From CAKSQF01 sp964582375 (lineage in GTDB: Bacteria; Bacillota; Clostridia; Oscillospirales; CAG-272), in the NCBI GenBank assembly GCA_964582375.1, contig CAZORL010000001.1:62001-126000 (forward strand): DNA of 64,000 bases, in the 5' to 3' direction. Position numbers and translations under genes: made by a program. The notes below the pieces were generated by a model. That model searched no databases. It was given only the letters and a program-made list of their open reading frames with translations, and had not been told where the DNA came from. Positions 33,164-42,321 of this stretch are shown in pieces; position 1 is the first letter of the stretch; each line of letters opens with the position of its first letter.

Positions 33164-34231
33164 TTATTCATTCGTGCCGTCGGCGTCAAAAAGCCCGACC
33201 TGCTCCGAATTTGCGCCTGCGGGTCTGTATTCAAGCCCGAGATGCTCGTAAGCGAGCCTTGTCGCACATCTCCCTCGCGGAGTTCGTGATAAAAATCCTA
33301 TCTGCATAAGATAAGGCTCGTAAACATCCTCGATAGTGACCGATTCCTCGCCCACCGTGGCTGATAGTGTCTCAAGCCCGACAGGACCGCCGCCGTACAG
33401 CTTTATGATCGTTTCAAGCATTCGTCTGTCAACACTGTCGAGTCCGAGTCCGTCGATCTCGAGTGCGGTAAGAGCGTACCTCGCTATGTCACCGTCGATT
33501 ATGCCCTTGCCCTTGACCTGTGCAAAATCGCGAACTCTCTTTAACAGCCTGTTCGCAATTCTCGGCGTTCCGCGCGAGCAAAGGGCTATCTGACGCGCAC
33601 CATCCTCGGTTATGTTAAACTCGAGTATTCTTGCCGATCTTGTGACGATGCGCGCAAGCTCGTCGGCATTGTAAAGCTCAAGCTTTAAGACCACTCCGAA
33701 TCTGTCGCGGAGAGGGGTCGATAATTGTCCGGCACGCGTCGTTGCGCCGATCAGCGTAAAATGCGGAAGTTTCATGCGAAATGATCTTGCCGCAGGACCC
33801 TTTCCTATGATTATGTCTATTTCAAAATCTTCCATTGCAGGGTAGAGAACCTCTTCGACCAGCCTTGGCAGACGGTGTATCTCGTCTATGAAAAGTATGT
33901 CGTTTTCCTGTAGATTCGTGAGCAGGGCGACAAGATCGCCCGCTTTCTCGATCGCAGGCCCGGATGTTATCCGTATGTTTACGTTCATCTCGGCGGCAAT
34001 GATCGCAGAGAGCGTTGTTTTACCCAGACCGGGCGGTCCGTAGAGCAGAACATGGTCGAGCATGTCACCGCGCATTCGAGCCGCCTCTATATAAATCTTT
34101 AAGTTTTCTTTCGCTTTTTCCTGTCCGATATATTCGGATAAACGTTGCGGACGAAGTGTGGTTTCCGTGTCGGTGTCGTTTTCCGTGTATTCGGCGGAGA
34201 GCATTCGGTTGTCAAGTTCAAAATCTTCCAT
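33164..34231 (-). CDS. ruvB: Holliday junction branch-migration helicase RuvB
   Basis: AAA+ motor that drives branch migration with RuvA at recombination junctions. The 355 residues have RPQRLSEYIGQEKAKENL, Walker A YGPPGLGKTTLSAIIA, Walker B ILFIDEIHRLPR, sensor GATTRAGQLSTPLRDRFG and the winged-helix C-terminus ending TPRGR.ATRLAYEHLG. Normal length. Third gene of ruvC-ruvA-ruvB. Confidence 0.97.
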   Translation of the reverse strand: MEDFELDNRMLSAEYTENDTDTETTLRPQRLSEYIGQEKAKENLKIYIEAARMRGDMLDHVLLYGPPGLGKTTLSAIIAAEMNVNIRITSGPAIEKAGDLVALLTNLQENDILFIDEIHRLPRLVEEVLYPAMEDFEIDIIIGKGPAARSFRMKLPHFTLIGATTRAGQLSTPLRDRFGVVLKLELYNADELARIVTRSARILEFNITEDGARQIALCSRGTPRIANRLLKRVRDFAQVKGKGIIDGDIARYALTALEIDGLGLDSVDRRMLETIIKLYGGGPVGLETLSATVGEESVTIEDVYEPYLMQIGFLSRTPRGRCATRLAYEHLGLEYRPAGANSEQVGLFDADGTNE

Positions 34232-34263
34232 CGTTTGCTGTGAAACCGTCCTTTCGATAGTTA

Positions 34264-34881
34264 TCAGCCCTTCATGAGTCTCTTGAGACCCTCGCGTATC
34301 AGACTTTCGGCATCAAGCGTTTGGTCAAGCGTCTCAAGCGCATAACTTGCCTCGGCGCGCGTGTATCCGAGTACCATAAGTGCGGCGTGCGCATCTGCCA
34401 CAGCCGATGTCCCGACTGCCTCATCAGACAATATGTCGCGAGCAGTGCCGACCTCGCCCTTTGGTGCACCGAGTACCTTTGATACCTTGTCCTTCAGCTC
34501 AAGGACGATCCTCTCGGCGATCTTTTTGCCGACACCGTTTGCCTTGCAGATGAGTTTCGTGTCACCCGATATGACCGCACCCGACAGACGGTCGGGGGTC
34601 AGCACCGACAAAACGGCAAGTGCCGCCTTTGGACCGACGCCCGATACCGATATAAGCAGTTCAAAGGCTTTCTTTTCTTCTTCGTCAGCAAAGCCGAAAA
34701 GCTCCATGGCATCCTCGCGAACCGAAAAATAGGTGAAGAGCTTTACAAATTCGCCCTCTTTTCCCGAAAGGCGACCGAGCGTGTTTGATGATATATTCAG
34801 CATGTACCCGACACCGCCCGCATCGATGATCGCCATCGATGTCGAAAGTCCCGACAGTGTTCCCGAAATGTAATAATACAT
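34264..34881 (-). CDS. ruvA: Holliday junction-binding protein RuvA
   Basis: Tetrameric junction clamp that recruits RuvB. The 205 residues show the OB-fold N-terminal domain (MYYYISGTL, GYMLNIS, FTYFSVREDAMELFGFA), tandem helix-hairpin-helix motifs (LISVSGVGPKAALAVL and CKANGVGKKIAERIVLELKDK) and the flexible C-terminal UBA-like domain (ALMVLGYTRAEASYAL). Sits 42 bases after ruvC and 32 bases before ruvB. Confidence 0.96.
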   Translation of the reverse strand: MYYYISGTLSGLSTSMAIIDAGGVGYMLNISSNTLGRLSGKEGEFVKLFTYFSVREDAMELFGFADEEEKKAFELLISVSGVGPKAALAVLSVLTPDRLSGAVISGDTKLICKANGVGKKIAERIVLELKDKVSKVLGAPKGEVGTARDILSDEAVGTSAVADAHAALMVLGYTRAEASYALETLDQTLDAESLIREGLKRLMKG

Positions 34882-34923
34882 AAAAAAGCCTCTCCTTTTT
34901 GCCGTTGTCGGTTGATATTTTCG

Positions 34924-35424
34924 TTATTTCAAGTTGTAATATTCCCTAAGCCTGCTGCCTCCAGTGTGGGCGTGGCAGATCGCTATCGCAAGCGCATCAC
35001 ATGTGTCATCAAGCTTTGGTGCGTTTGAAAGCGATAAAAAGGTCTTGACCATAAGCATGACCTGCGTTTTTGTCGCTTTTCCATAGCCGACGACCGACTG
35101 CTTTACTTGCAGAGGAGTGTACTCGAAGACCTCGACACCCTTTTCGGCAGCTGACAGCAGTATAACCCCTCTCGCCTCGGCGACGATTATGCCGGTCGTC
35201 GCATTTGTATTGAAAAACAGCTCTTCAACCGCCATTGCGTCGGGATGATAGAGATCGATCAACTCGCAAAGCTCTTTTTTGATCTGCAAAAGCCGTAACT
35301 CGACAGGAGTGTGCGCCGGTGTTTGAATCGCGCCGAATGCAAGCGTGCGAAAACGCGAATTTTTGTATTCGATCACACCGTATCCGACGATCGCGATGCC
35401 GGGATCTATTCCGAGTATTATCAT
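34924..35424 (-). CDS. ruvC: Crossover junction endodeoxyribonuclease RuvC
   Basis: Resolvase that nicks Holliday junctions symmetrically. The 166 residues keep the acidic catalytic set: LGIDPGIAIVGYG (first Asp), AVEELFFNTN (Glu), and DDTCDALAIAICH (last Asp residues). First gene of the ruv operon and of the 14-gene minus-strand run to 19392. The ATG follows GAAAGGGG. Confidence 0.96.
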   Translation of the reverse strand: MIILGIDPGIAIVGYGVIEYKNSRFRTLAFGAIQTPAHTPVELRLLQIKKELCELIDLYHPDAMAVEELFFNTNATTGIIVAEARGVILLSAAEKGVEVFEYTPLQVKQSVVGYGKATKTQVMLMVKTFLSLSNAPKLDDTCDALAIAICHAHTGGSRLREYYNLK

Positions 35425-35463
35425 TGTCGCCGACCCCTTTCGCGGTCAATAGTATATCATCTT

Positions 35464-35472
35464 ATTATATCA
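35464..35472 (-). promoter_or_regulatory. Extended -10 promoter candidate for ruvC
   Basis: TGATATAAT on the minus strand (35472-35464) is an extended -10 (TGnTATAAT). The hexamer 17 bases upstream is not a good -35. It lies 40 bases before the ruvC ATG and no other candidate is visible. Confidence 0.5.
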
Positions 35473-35532
35473 TACAACGCCTGTTTTGCGGCAGAACAAT
35501 TTGTAAACTTTTTATTATTTTTCAAAAAAGTA

Positions 35533-35576
35533 TAAAAAACACAGATATCCGTGAGTGATGACTCACGGATGCCTGT
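35533..35576 (-). terminator. Terminator of the proBAC operon
   Basis: ATCCGTGAGT (35547-35556) pairs with ACTCACGGAT (35561-35570), GATG loop, with outer ACAG/CTGT pairing, then GTTTTTT on the minus strand. Located 12 bases after the proC stop. Confidence 0.88.
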
Positions 35577-35587
35577 ATTCTGTCGGA

Positions 35588-36421
35588 TCACTTCTTAAAA
35601 AGCTCGGATGAACGCTTCTTTGATGCCGCTACCGCATCTGATACAGCCGCTCTGAATGCCGATCGTTCGAGAACCGAAACACCCTCGATCGTGCTCCCTC
35701 CGGGTGAGCAGACCGCATCACGGAGCGCACAAAGGTGCATATTGCTCTCAAGCGCAAGTGCTGCACTGCCCAAAACCGTCTGCTTTGCAAGCTCTTCGGC
35801 AAGCACTCTCGGCAGACCGCTCCGAACACCGCCCTCTGCAAGAGCGTCCATAAAAATATCGACAAATGCAGGTGCACAGCCGGATATCGCTCCTCCCGCA
35901 TCAAAGAGCTTTTCGTCAAGATCGACTGTTTTGCCGCTTTGCTCAAAAAGCCTGTCAAAGTCGGCAATGTGCTCCGTCCCCGACTCATTGCAGGCACGAA
36001 GGATCACGCCTTGGCCGATCGATACCGGAGTGTTCGGCATTATCCTGATGATCGGTGTTTTTGAGGGGAGCATACTCTCTATATCGGATATCGTCACTCC
36101 TGCCGCCATGCTGACAAGACAGAACTTCTCGCCGCGACAAGCCCTTTCGGAAAGTATTGGGGCGATCTCGGATATCACGCCCGAGATCAAGGACGGCTTT
36201 ACTCCGAGCATGATCATGCTCGATGAACGTGCGACTGCGGTATTGTCTCCGACTGCGACCGATAGCTCGCCCGCAAGAGCCTCGGCTTTGCTTTTTGTTC
36301 TGTTGGAAAGAATGATCGACTCCGTCGTTCTCGATGCCGCTCTCGCGAGTGCCGCACCCATGTTGCCGACACCGATCACACCAAGCTCATATTTGCCCAA
36401 CTCGTGTCCGTTGTTTCCCAT
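35588..36421 (-). CDS. proC: Pyrroline-5-carboxylate reductase
   Basis: Last step of proline synthesis, NAD(P)H reduction of pyrroline-5-carboxylate. The 277 residues have the Rossmann start LGVIGVGNMGAALARAA, the motif RIMPNTPVSIGQGV and the C-terminal signature around LRDAVCSPGGSTIEGVSVLE. The ATG at 36421 follows GGAGGGCTT; a longer frame reaching 36544 would run into proA and was rejected. Eleven bases after proA. Confidence 0.95.
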   Translation of the reverse strand: MGNNGHELGKYELGVIGVGNMGAALARAASRTTESIILSNRTKSKAEALAGELSVAVGDNTAVARSSSMIMLGVKPSLISGVISEIAPILSERACRGEKFCLVSMAAGVTISDIESMLPSKTPIIRIMPNTPVSIGQGVILRACNESGTEHIADFDRLFEQSGKTVDLDEKLFDAGGAISGCAPAFVDIFMDALAEGGVRSGLPRVLAEELAKQTVLGSAALALESNMHLCALRDAVCSPGGSTIEGVSVLERSAFRAAVSDAVAASKKRSSELFKK

Positions 36422-36432
36422 AAGCCCTCCGT

Positions 36433-37692
36433 TTATTTGCGTGTCTGTCCGTTTCCGTGAATAATGTATTTGTAAGATGTCAACTCGCAGAGCCCGACAG
36501 GACCGCGTGCGTGCAATTTTTGTGTTGATATTCCCATTTCGCAACCAAGCCCGAACTGTCCGCCGTCGGTGAATCTCGTTGATGCGTTAACATATACGGC
36601 GGCACTGTCAACCGCTCTTGTAAAGAATTCTGCGGCATCTGCATCTTCGGTCACGATCGCCTCCGAGTGTCCGGTCGAATGCGCGGCGATGTGATCTGTC
36701 GCATCCTTTACCGAGTTGACGATCTTGACCGCTAAAATGTAGTCGAGGAATTCGGTGTCAAAATCACGCTCGCCCGCAGGTGTTCCGTCGATCACTTTAT
36801 GCGCCGCCTCGTCAAGCCTTAACTCGACGCAGGGAAGAGAGGCGGATGCTCGCCTGTCAACAAGTCTCTCTTTGAGCCTTGGTAAAAAGCGATCCGCAAT
36901 GTCGCGGTGAACAAGGCAGACCTCGGCGGCGTTGCATACCGACGGTCTGCTCGTCTTGGCGTTCTCGACAATGTCAAGTGCCTTTTCGATGTCGGCATCC
37001 TTGTCAACATAAATGTGACATATTCCCGTCCCAGTTTGAAGAACGGGAACTTTTGCGCCTCTTACGCAAGCCGATATCAATCCCGCGCCACCTCTCGGTA
37101 TCAGAAGGTCAACATATCCGACCGCCTGCATTATCTCGTCCGCCGATCGGTGATCGGTGTCCTCAATAAGGCAGATCGCATCGGTCGGTATCCCTGCCGT
37201 CCGAAGTCCCTGTCGCATTGCGGAAACAATTGCACCCGACGAGCGGATGGCGTCTCTGCCTGTTCGCAAAAGGCAGGAATTTCCCGATTTTATGCAGAGT
37301 GCCGCGGCATCCGATGTGACATTCGGACGGCTCTCGTATATGATCGCGACAAGTCCCAGCGGAACGGCACGCTTTTCAAGCTGTAAGCCGTTTTCGAGCA
37401 CACGGCTCTCTATCACACGCCCGATGGGGTCGGGAAGCTTTGTCAGCGCACGTATGCCGTTTGCCATGTCTGCGATCCTCTGGTCGGTCAGTGTCAGCCT
37501 GTCGATCATTGCCGATGACAGACGACCGCGCGCCGCATCAAGATCTGCGGCGTTTGCCGACAGTATCTCACCTTTTTTTGCCATTACGGCATCCGCCATG
37601 AGACAAAGTGCATGGTCTTTTTCGGCAGATGTGAGTGCCGCAACAGACGGTGCCGCGCTTTTTGCGGCGGATATTATTTCACTCGAAGTCAT
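36433..37692 (-). CDS. proA: Glutamate-5-semialdehyde dehydrogenase (gamma-glutamyl phosphate reductase)
   Basis: Second step of proline synthesis. The 419-residue aldehyde dehydrogenase-like enzyme has VIYESRPNVTSDAAALCIKSGN, LIPRGGAGLI, the catalytic-Cys region AKTSRPSVCNAAEVCLVH and the C-terminal VYVNASTRFTDGGQFGLGCEMGISTQKLHARGPVG split across residues 372-406. Its ATG overlaps the proB stop (TAATG). Complete and of normal length. Confidence 0.96.
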   Translation of the reverse strand: MTSSEIISAAKSAAPSVAALTSAEKDHALCLMADAVMAKKGEILSANAADLDAARGRLSSAMIDRLTLTDQRIADMANGIRALTKLPDPIGRVIESRVLENGLQLEKRAVPLGLVAIIYESRPNVTSDAAALCIKSGNSCLLRTGRDAIRSSGAIVSAMRQGLRTAGIPTDAICLIEDTDHRSADEIMQAVGYVDLLIPRGGAGLISACVRGAKVPVLQTGTGICHIYVDKDADIEKALDIVENAKTSRPSVCNAAEVCLVHRDIADRFLPRLKERLVDRRASASLPCVELRLDEAAHKVIDGTPAGERDFDTEFLDYILAVKIVNSVKDATDHIAAHSTGHSEAIVTEDADAAEFFTRAVDSAAVYVNASTRFTDGGQFGLGCEMGISTQKLHARGPVGLCELTSYKYIIHGNGQTRK

Positions 37693-38471
37693 TAGATCTG
37701 CTCCTTTCGGGATCCTTCGAAATACGTTCCGACTCTTTTGCCCTCAAATATGTCGTAGAGGATCTCGGGTCGCTCTCCGTTTGCGATAATCATCGGAATG
37801 CCAACCTCTGTCGTTATCTGTGCGGCGTGAAGCTTTGTTGCCATTCCGCCAGTGCCGAGCTTCCCTCCCGAGCCGCCCGCAAGCGCGATGATCTCGGGTG
37901 TGATCTCGGTGACCCGATCTATGATCTTCGCCTCTTTGTCAAAATGCGGATCGGCAGTGTAGAGTCCGTCAATATCCGATAAAAGTATGAGCAGATCGGC
38001 AGATAGTGAGCGTGCAACGATCGCCGCTAAACTGTCATTGTCTCCGACCGATATTTCGTCGGTGGCAACCGTGTCGTTTTCGTTGATTATCGGCAGTACC
38101 GAAAGCTCAAGAAGCCTGAATACCGTGTTGTGAAAATTTTGTCTGCGCTCGTCTGAGGCAAGATCCGCACCCGTGATGAGTATTTGCGCCGTTGTGTGAT
38201 TGTAGCTTGCAAATACCCTCTCGTAGCTGTCCATAAGCTCGCATTGACCGACAGCGGCGGCAGCCTGCTTTGTCGGAATGTCGGTCGGACGCTCGGCAAA
38301 TTTCAGCTTGCCCATGCCCATGGCGATCGCTCCCGACGATACGAGGACGATCTCCTGCCCCGAATTTTTCAGATCGCTGATGACCTTGCAAAGGCTCTCG
38401 AATCTGCGTATGTTTATGTTGCCGGAGGGATGTGCCAGTGTTGACGTCCCTACCTTTATAACCGTTCTCAT
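37692..38471 (-). CDS. proB: Glutamate 5-kinase
   Basis: First and normally feedback-regulated step of proline synthesis. The 259 residues contain the amino acid kinase fold with VIKVGTSTLAHPSGNI, LVSSGAIAMGMGKL, INENDTVATDEISVGDNDSLAAIVA (divided between residues 133-157) and GTGGMATKLHAA. The C-terminal PUA domain of the E. coli enzyme is missing, as in many Clostridia. ATG at 38471 follows AAAGGAAG. Only 19 bases separate it from the secreted-protein gene upstream, so both may share the promoter at 41571-41599. Confidence 0.95.
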   Translation of the reverse strand: MRTVIKVGTSTLAHPSGNINIRRFESLCKVISDLKNSGQEIVLVSSGAIAMGMGKLKFAERPTDIPTKQAAAAVGQCELMDSYERVFASYNHTTAQILITGADLASDERRQNFHNTVFRLLELSVLPIINENDTVATDEISVGDNDSLAAIVARSLSADLLILLSDIDGLYTADPHFDKEAKIIDRVTEITPEIIALAGGSGGKLGTGGMATKLHAAQITTEVGIPMIIANGERPEILYDIFEGKRVGTYFEGSRKEQI

Positions 38472-38490
38472 TTGTCTTCCTTTCTCGCAC

Positions 38491-41400
38491 TCAGGATGCG
38501 TACCTCGAGTAAATGTAGTCCTCGATCATTCGCTTCTCGAGCGCATCGCCCGATGCGTAAGCGATATCGGCAGCCTCGTGAAGATTTGCGACGATGCCGC
38601 CGCCGACTGCCCCCTCACCTGTCGCAGTAAAATAATATGTGTGCTCAAATCCGTTTGCGTCTTTGTATGTGATGTACGGTCGTGCGACAAAATCGGTGTC
38701 ATAATACTTGCTCTCGTATCCGTTTACAAGTGCTGTGTATACAATGTATGTGTCGTATTCGTAAATGCTGTTTGTCGCAGGGACGATCAGTGCTTTCTTA
38801 CTGCTCAGATAGGCGGTAGTTGCGCTTCCTTTTTTAAGATTCCCCGAAAGTTCGGATCGCATGATGACCACAGTTCCGTAGCCGATACCCTTCGATGTGC
38901 ATGAAAGATCGTTTGGCAGGGAATTGTCGGAGTGAAGTTTGGCAATGTCCAAAAGCAGACTGCGATTTACCCTCGTGTAAAAACGCATGCCGGTCGATTG
39001 CCCGTCGGCACGTATACCGACACCTGCCGATGAAAGACCCTCAAGTGTGCCGCTTCGGTCAAGGTTGTCGGATGGGTCGAGATTTATCTTGCCGATCTCG
39101 ATCCAGCCTGCGTAGAGTGTCAGGTCGCCCGTGATCTTAACCTCTTTGCCGACCGCCTCCGATCTGTCAAGTGCCAGTGCGGCACGGTTGGTCTTGAACC
39201 ATCCCGCAAAGATGTATCCGTCCTTTGAAAGCGTGTATTTGCTTATGTCAATGTATGTGTTAACATCGACCGCCTGCGGATCGTATATGTCCTTTCCGTC
39301 AGAGATAAATGTCATCGTGAATGAACGGAATTGGCATTCGATCTCGGCATCCAGTCCGCTCGGGATCGCAGAATATACCCACTCGGAGAAGGTTCCGTCG
39401 CTCTTTTTGGTTCTGTATCTGATAGAATAGTCCTGCGGATCGATACCGTCGGGAAGAGCAGGCAGGGGATTACCCTCGGAGTCTACCGACCACTCCGTGT
39501 CGCTCGGCATCTCTATCGAGAGTATCGAAAAGCTTGCTGTCAGATCGTTCTCGGTCGTGACCGTGATGACAGTCCGTCCGACCCCGCCGATCATGACCTG
39601 CCCCGACTCGGACACCGTGGCAACGCTCTCGTCACTTGATGTCCAGACAAGCTTTCTTTGCGTTGCGTCCGACGGCAGTATCGTGACTGTCGGTTGTATG
39701 CTGTCTCCTTTGATCGATACCTTGTTCGAAATATCAAGCGATACCGATGTCGGGTAGATCATTTTCAGCTTGACCGTTATTTCAAACGTGTCCGAATATC
39801 CGCTCGCAGATACGCGAACGGTGTAGTCTCCTGCCTTTGACATGTTGTATCCGGTGCAAGTGTAACCCTCAATAACGACCGATGTGCCGTCCGAGAAATA
39901 TCCTGTTACCTCAAGTCCCGATGTGTCTAACGTGTCGCCGACGAAATAGTTCGTCTTTGAAGGAGGCGAGGTTATCTTGATCGATGTCATGCGTCCCGAT
40001 ATCGGAACGGCATAGTCAAGCCGCACCCACCCCTCTTTGTCGTTGTATGATGTCTTGCCCCAGTAAAAATTTCCGACCTTGAGTATCTCGGTCACGGTAA
40101 GCACCGTTCCGTTCGGAATGGTGCATATTATGGAGGATGACGTTGTCGGCAGTTCTCTCATGTTGAGAATGTCGGCAAGCGTCTGATATGTACCCGGGGT
40201 CAGATCGTCACCGCCCACAACTCCGCTCGATGTGTCAATGTCCTTCGGCATGTTGTAATAGAGCATTGCACGCGAGCCGTAGCTTTTGTGGAAGGAATCC
40301 CAAGTCCAGGTGCGTGTGTAGATTATGCAGTTTTTGCCCGTCTGCGACATGTTGCATTCGTATGTGATAAAGCCTGTCGAGCTGACCTGCATTACAAAGA
40401 GCGAATGTCCGCTGCCGGTGCGAAGATGACCGCCCGGTCCGGCTGTTGTGAACATCTCCTTTATCATGTTTGATGTCCACTTGCCCGCACTCAGTGTTCC
40501 GCCGAAAGCGTTGTAGAACTTTTTAGCCTCCGCATCGTGATAACCGTATGCACGCCATTGACAAAATCTTGCAAAACCATAGCACTGCGATGAAAGCAGA
40601 TCGACCTTGCAGGTAGCCTTGACGCCTGTCGGATAATATCTCATGCAGTTGCATCGTGCAGGAGATGCAACACATATTCCTTGGTTGTGACATGTGCATG
40701 ATTTTCCGTTTTTGGTGAAGAACGAACCGACCGGATAGTCGGCAAACGGAAACGAAACGCCGTTGATGGTCGCCGCCGATGTCGTGTCCGCAAATTCTGG
40801 CATATAAAGTGCGTTTCCGTCAGACTCAAGATTTTCGTCGAACTCGATAAGCAGGGAAGAGTCGATCGAGTAAAGATAGCTCACATATTGATCGTTCTTG
40901 CCCTCATAGTCGAATTCGCCGCCGTTTGGCTCGATTATGTAATCGGGGTTGTCCGCATAGAGGATAAGCTCGTCGTCATTTGACATGCAAAGGGATGCAA
41001 AATTGTCAAGCACCGTCTCGCAGGTCGGATATTCTCCGCTCGATGTGTGCATTAGCCGATCGCCCGATTTGTACCATATGTCATCTCCGCAAAGTACAAG
41101 CGGACCGTCCGCCTGCGCCGAGGCAAAGAGCAACTCGGAGTTTTGACCGTTGGTGGCTACCTTGAATATCGATCCGTCACGCCCGACACAGACAAAGTCC
41201 TCTCCGTCATAGCAGATCGAGCTTGCAGATATTTGCGCGATAACATGAAAATCGCCGTCTTTCTCGTTCGACATGAGATTTCCGTAATCGTCAAGCATAT
41301 AGGTAACCTCTCCGATGTCAAGTGCCTCTGCGGAGTTGTGTATGTCGCTCTCCGGATCACTCTCTTTTCCCTCTTTTGTCAGTATCGGCAGGGCGATCGC

Positions 41401-41499
41401 CACAGCGGAAAATAGAGTTATCGCGGCGATCATCACCGCTCCCGCACGCTTGATTTTTGTGCTTTTTTGTGTGTTTGATGATTTATTAAATAAACGCAT
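38491..41499 (-). CDS. Large secreted multidomain protein (CHAP/NlpC-like, SH3b, Ig-like, InlB-type repeat)
   Basis: A 1002-residue exported or membrane-anchored protein. Residues 1-17 are basic, followed by a hydrophobic segment at about 18-40. A domain at about 285-420 has SSQCYGFARFC (Cys306) and RTGSGHSLFVMQV (His365), the Cys/His pattern of CHAP or NlpC/P60 amidases. Then come an SH3b domain (435-500, LNMRELPTTSSSIICTIPNG), a Big_3-type Ig domain (503-580, LDTSGLEVTGYFSDGT), a Big_2-type Ig domain (583-665, WTSSDESVATVSESG), an InlB-type beta-grasp repeat (727-800, GYIFAGWF, LYAGW) and an unassigned C-terminal domain. Probably a cell-wall binding peptidoglycan hydrolase or adhesin. The ATG at 41499 follows AAGGAG; the upstream in-frame ATG at 41580 lies in the promoter. 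Confidence 0.8.
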   Translation of the reverse strand: MRLFNKSSNTQKSTKIKRAGAVMIAAITLFSAVAIALPILTKEGKESDPESDIHNSAEALDIGEVTYMLDDYGNLMSNEKDGDFHVIAQISASSICYDGEDFVCVGRDGSIFKVATNGQNSELLFASAQADGPLVLCGDDIWYKSGDRLMHTSSGEYPTCETVLDNFASLCMSNDDELILYADNPDYIIEPNGGEFDYEGKNDQYVSYLYSIDSSLLIEFDENLESDGNALYMPEFADTTSAATINGVSFPFADYPVGSFFTKNGKSCTCHNQGICVASPARCNCMRYYPTGVKATCKVDLLSSQCYGFARFCQWRAYGYHDAEAKKFYNAFGGTLSAGKWTSNMIKEMFTTAGPGGHLRTGSGHSLFVMQVSSTGFITYECNMSQTGKNCIIYTRTWTWDSFHKSYGSRAMLYYNMPKDIDTSSGVVGGDDLTPGTYQTLADILNMRELPTTSSSIICTIPNGTVLTVTEILKVGNFYWGKTSYNDKEGWVRLDYAVPISGRMTSIKITSPPSKTNYFVGDTLDTSGLEVTGYFSDGTSVVIEGYTCTGYNMSKAGDYTVRVSASGYSDTFEITVKLKMIYPTSVSLDISNKVSIKGDSIQPTVTILPSDATQRKLVWTSSDESVATVSESGQVMIGGVGRTVITVTTENDLTASFSILSIEMPSDTEWSVDSEGNPLPALPDGIDPQDYSIRYRTKKSDGTFSEWVYSAIPSGLDAEIECQFRSFTMTFISDGKDIYDPQAVDVNTYIDISKYTLSKDGYIFAGWFKTNRAALALDRSEAVGKEVKITGDLTLYAGWIEIGKINLDPSDNLDRSGTLEGLSSAGVGIRADGQSTGMRFYTRVNRSLLLDIAKLHSDNSLPNDLSCTSKGIGYGTVVIMRSELSGNLKKGSATTAYLSSKKALIVPATNSIYEYDTYIVYTALVNGYESKYYDTDFVARPYITYKDANGFEHTYYFTATGEGAVGGGIVANLHEAADIAYASGDALEKRMIEDYIYSRYAS

Positions 41500-41570
41500 T
41501 ATGCGAGTCTCCTTGATTTTTTGCCGACTGCGAAAAATATAAATAAGGGTCAACATTTGCCGACCCTTTA

Positions 41571-41599
41571 ATTTTACCATATTTCCGTCTTCATTTCAA
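41571..41599 (-). promoter_or_regulatory. Promoter of the secreted protein-proBAC unit
   Basis: TTGAAA (41599-41594), 17-base spacer, TAAAAT (41576-41571). The transcript would begin with the small hairpin AAGGGTC-N10-GACCCTT (41546-41569), which may stabilise the 5' end. Confidence 0.7.
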
Positions 41600-41671
41600 G
41601 CCCTTTTTTATAATTTCTGAACTTTTTTGCTCCGTTTTTTTTGAGATATTTTAGCAGTGCGGCAGATCTTT

Positions 41672-41869
41672 CTATTCGTCGCAGCGACCGAGCAGATAAT
41701 CGACCGAAACATCAAAATAATCGGCAAGCTGTATGAGTGTCGCATAGTCCGCCTCACGCTCCCCGGTCTCGTATCTGCTTACCGTGTTTTGGTTCATATT
41801 GAGATCAAGCGCAAGTTTCAACTGCGATACGCCGCGCTTTTTCCTTAACTCTTTGAGCCTGAAATTCAT
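41672..41869 (-). CDS. Small XRE-family HTH regulator
   Basis: A 65-residue Cro/C1-type DNA-binding protein that is essentially one helix-turn-helix domain: LRKKRGVSQLKLALDLNMNQ followed by NTVSRYETGEREADYATL and DYFDVSVDYLLGR. The ATG is preceded by ACAGGAGCG. It lies upstream of the secreted protein gene on the same strand with a promoter between, and diverges from a broken small gene. Its target is not evident. Such stand-alone regulators are common in Clostridia both inside and outside mobile elements. Confidence 0.88.
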   Translation of the reverse strand: MNFRLKELRKKRGVSQLKLALDLNMNQNTVSRYETGEREADYATLIQLADYFDVSVDYLLGRCDE

Positions 41870-41929
41870 TACCCGCTCGCTCCTGTGGAAATTTTTTTAA
41901 AGCGTGATCCAAAAAGGGGGGGTGAGGAA

Positions 41930-42303
41930 GTGAGCAAGATCAAGGTGACAGTGTCAGAGAATTTTGATATAAAAGTTGCCGCAGAGTCGCTTGCGTACTC
42001 GTTTATCGTAAGAGGATATGACGTTAGGATCGTGCCGTATAAAGACGGCTTTTGAAAAACTGCAGCGGAATAAATTGCCTCCTTGGGCTTGGCGAGTCAT
42101 CGATCGTTAACATGAGACACGAGACAGACGGAACGCTTATCGCGACATTCTCGGGCGGAGATTGGACAATTAAGATCATTGCCTGTACCCTCGGTTGGCT
42201 CTTGTGCCTGATTTCGGTCATATGCGGAGCGATCGGTATATGCAGATAACTGCGACTGGCCAAAGAGATCAAGCACGTTCTTGAAACGGTGATCTCCGAT
42301 TGA
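41930..42303 (+). pseudogene. Broken small membrane-protein gene (frameshift plus in-frame stop)
   Basis: A strong ribosome site (GGGGGGTGAGGAA) precedes GTG at 41930, which opens 41 codons (VSKIKVTVSENFDIKVAAES...) and stops at 42055. In the next frame, from about 42052, sense continues with NCSGINCLLGLGESS and ends in a membrane helix (WTIKIIACTLGWLLCLISV) at TAA 42247-42249. After that stop the same frame continues LRLAKEIKHVLETVISD to 42303. Read together these make one protein of about 120 residues with an N-terminal domain, a hydrophobic hairpin and an amphipathic tail, interrupted by one frameshift near 42050 and one nonsense codon. Alternatively two tiny genes (41930-42055 and 42112-42249) are real. 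A terminator follows at 42322. Confidence 0.5.
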
Positions 42304-42321
42304 TTTGAAAGCTTATATAAA

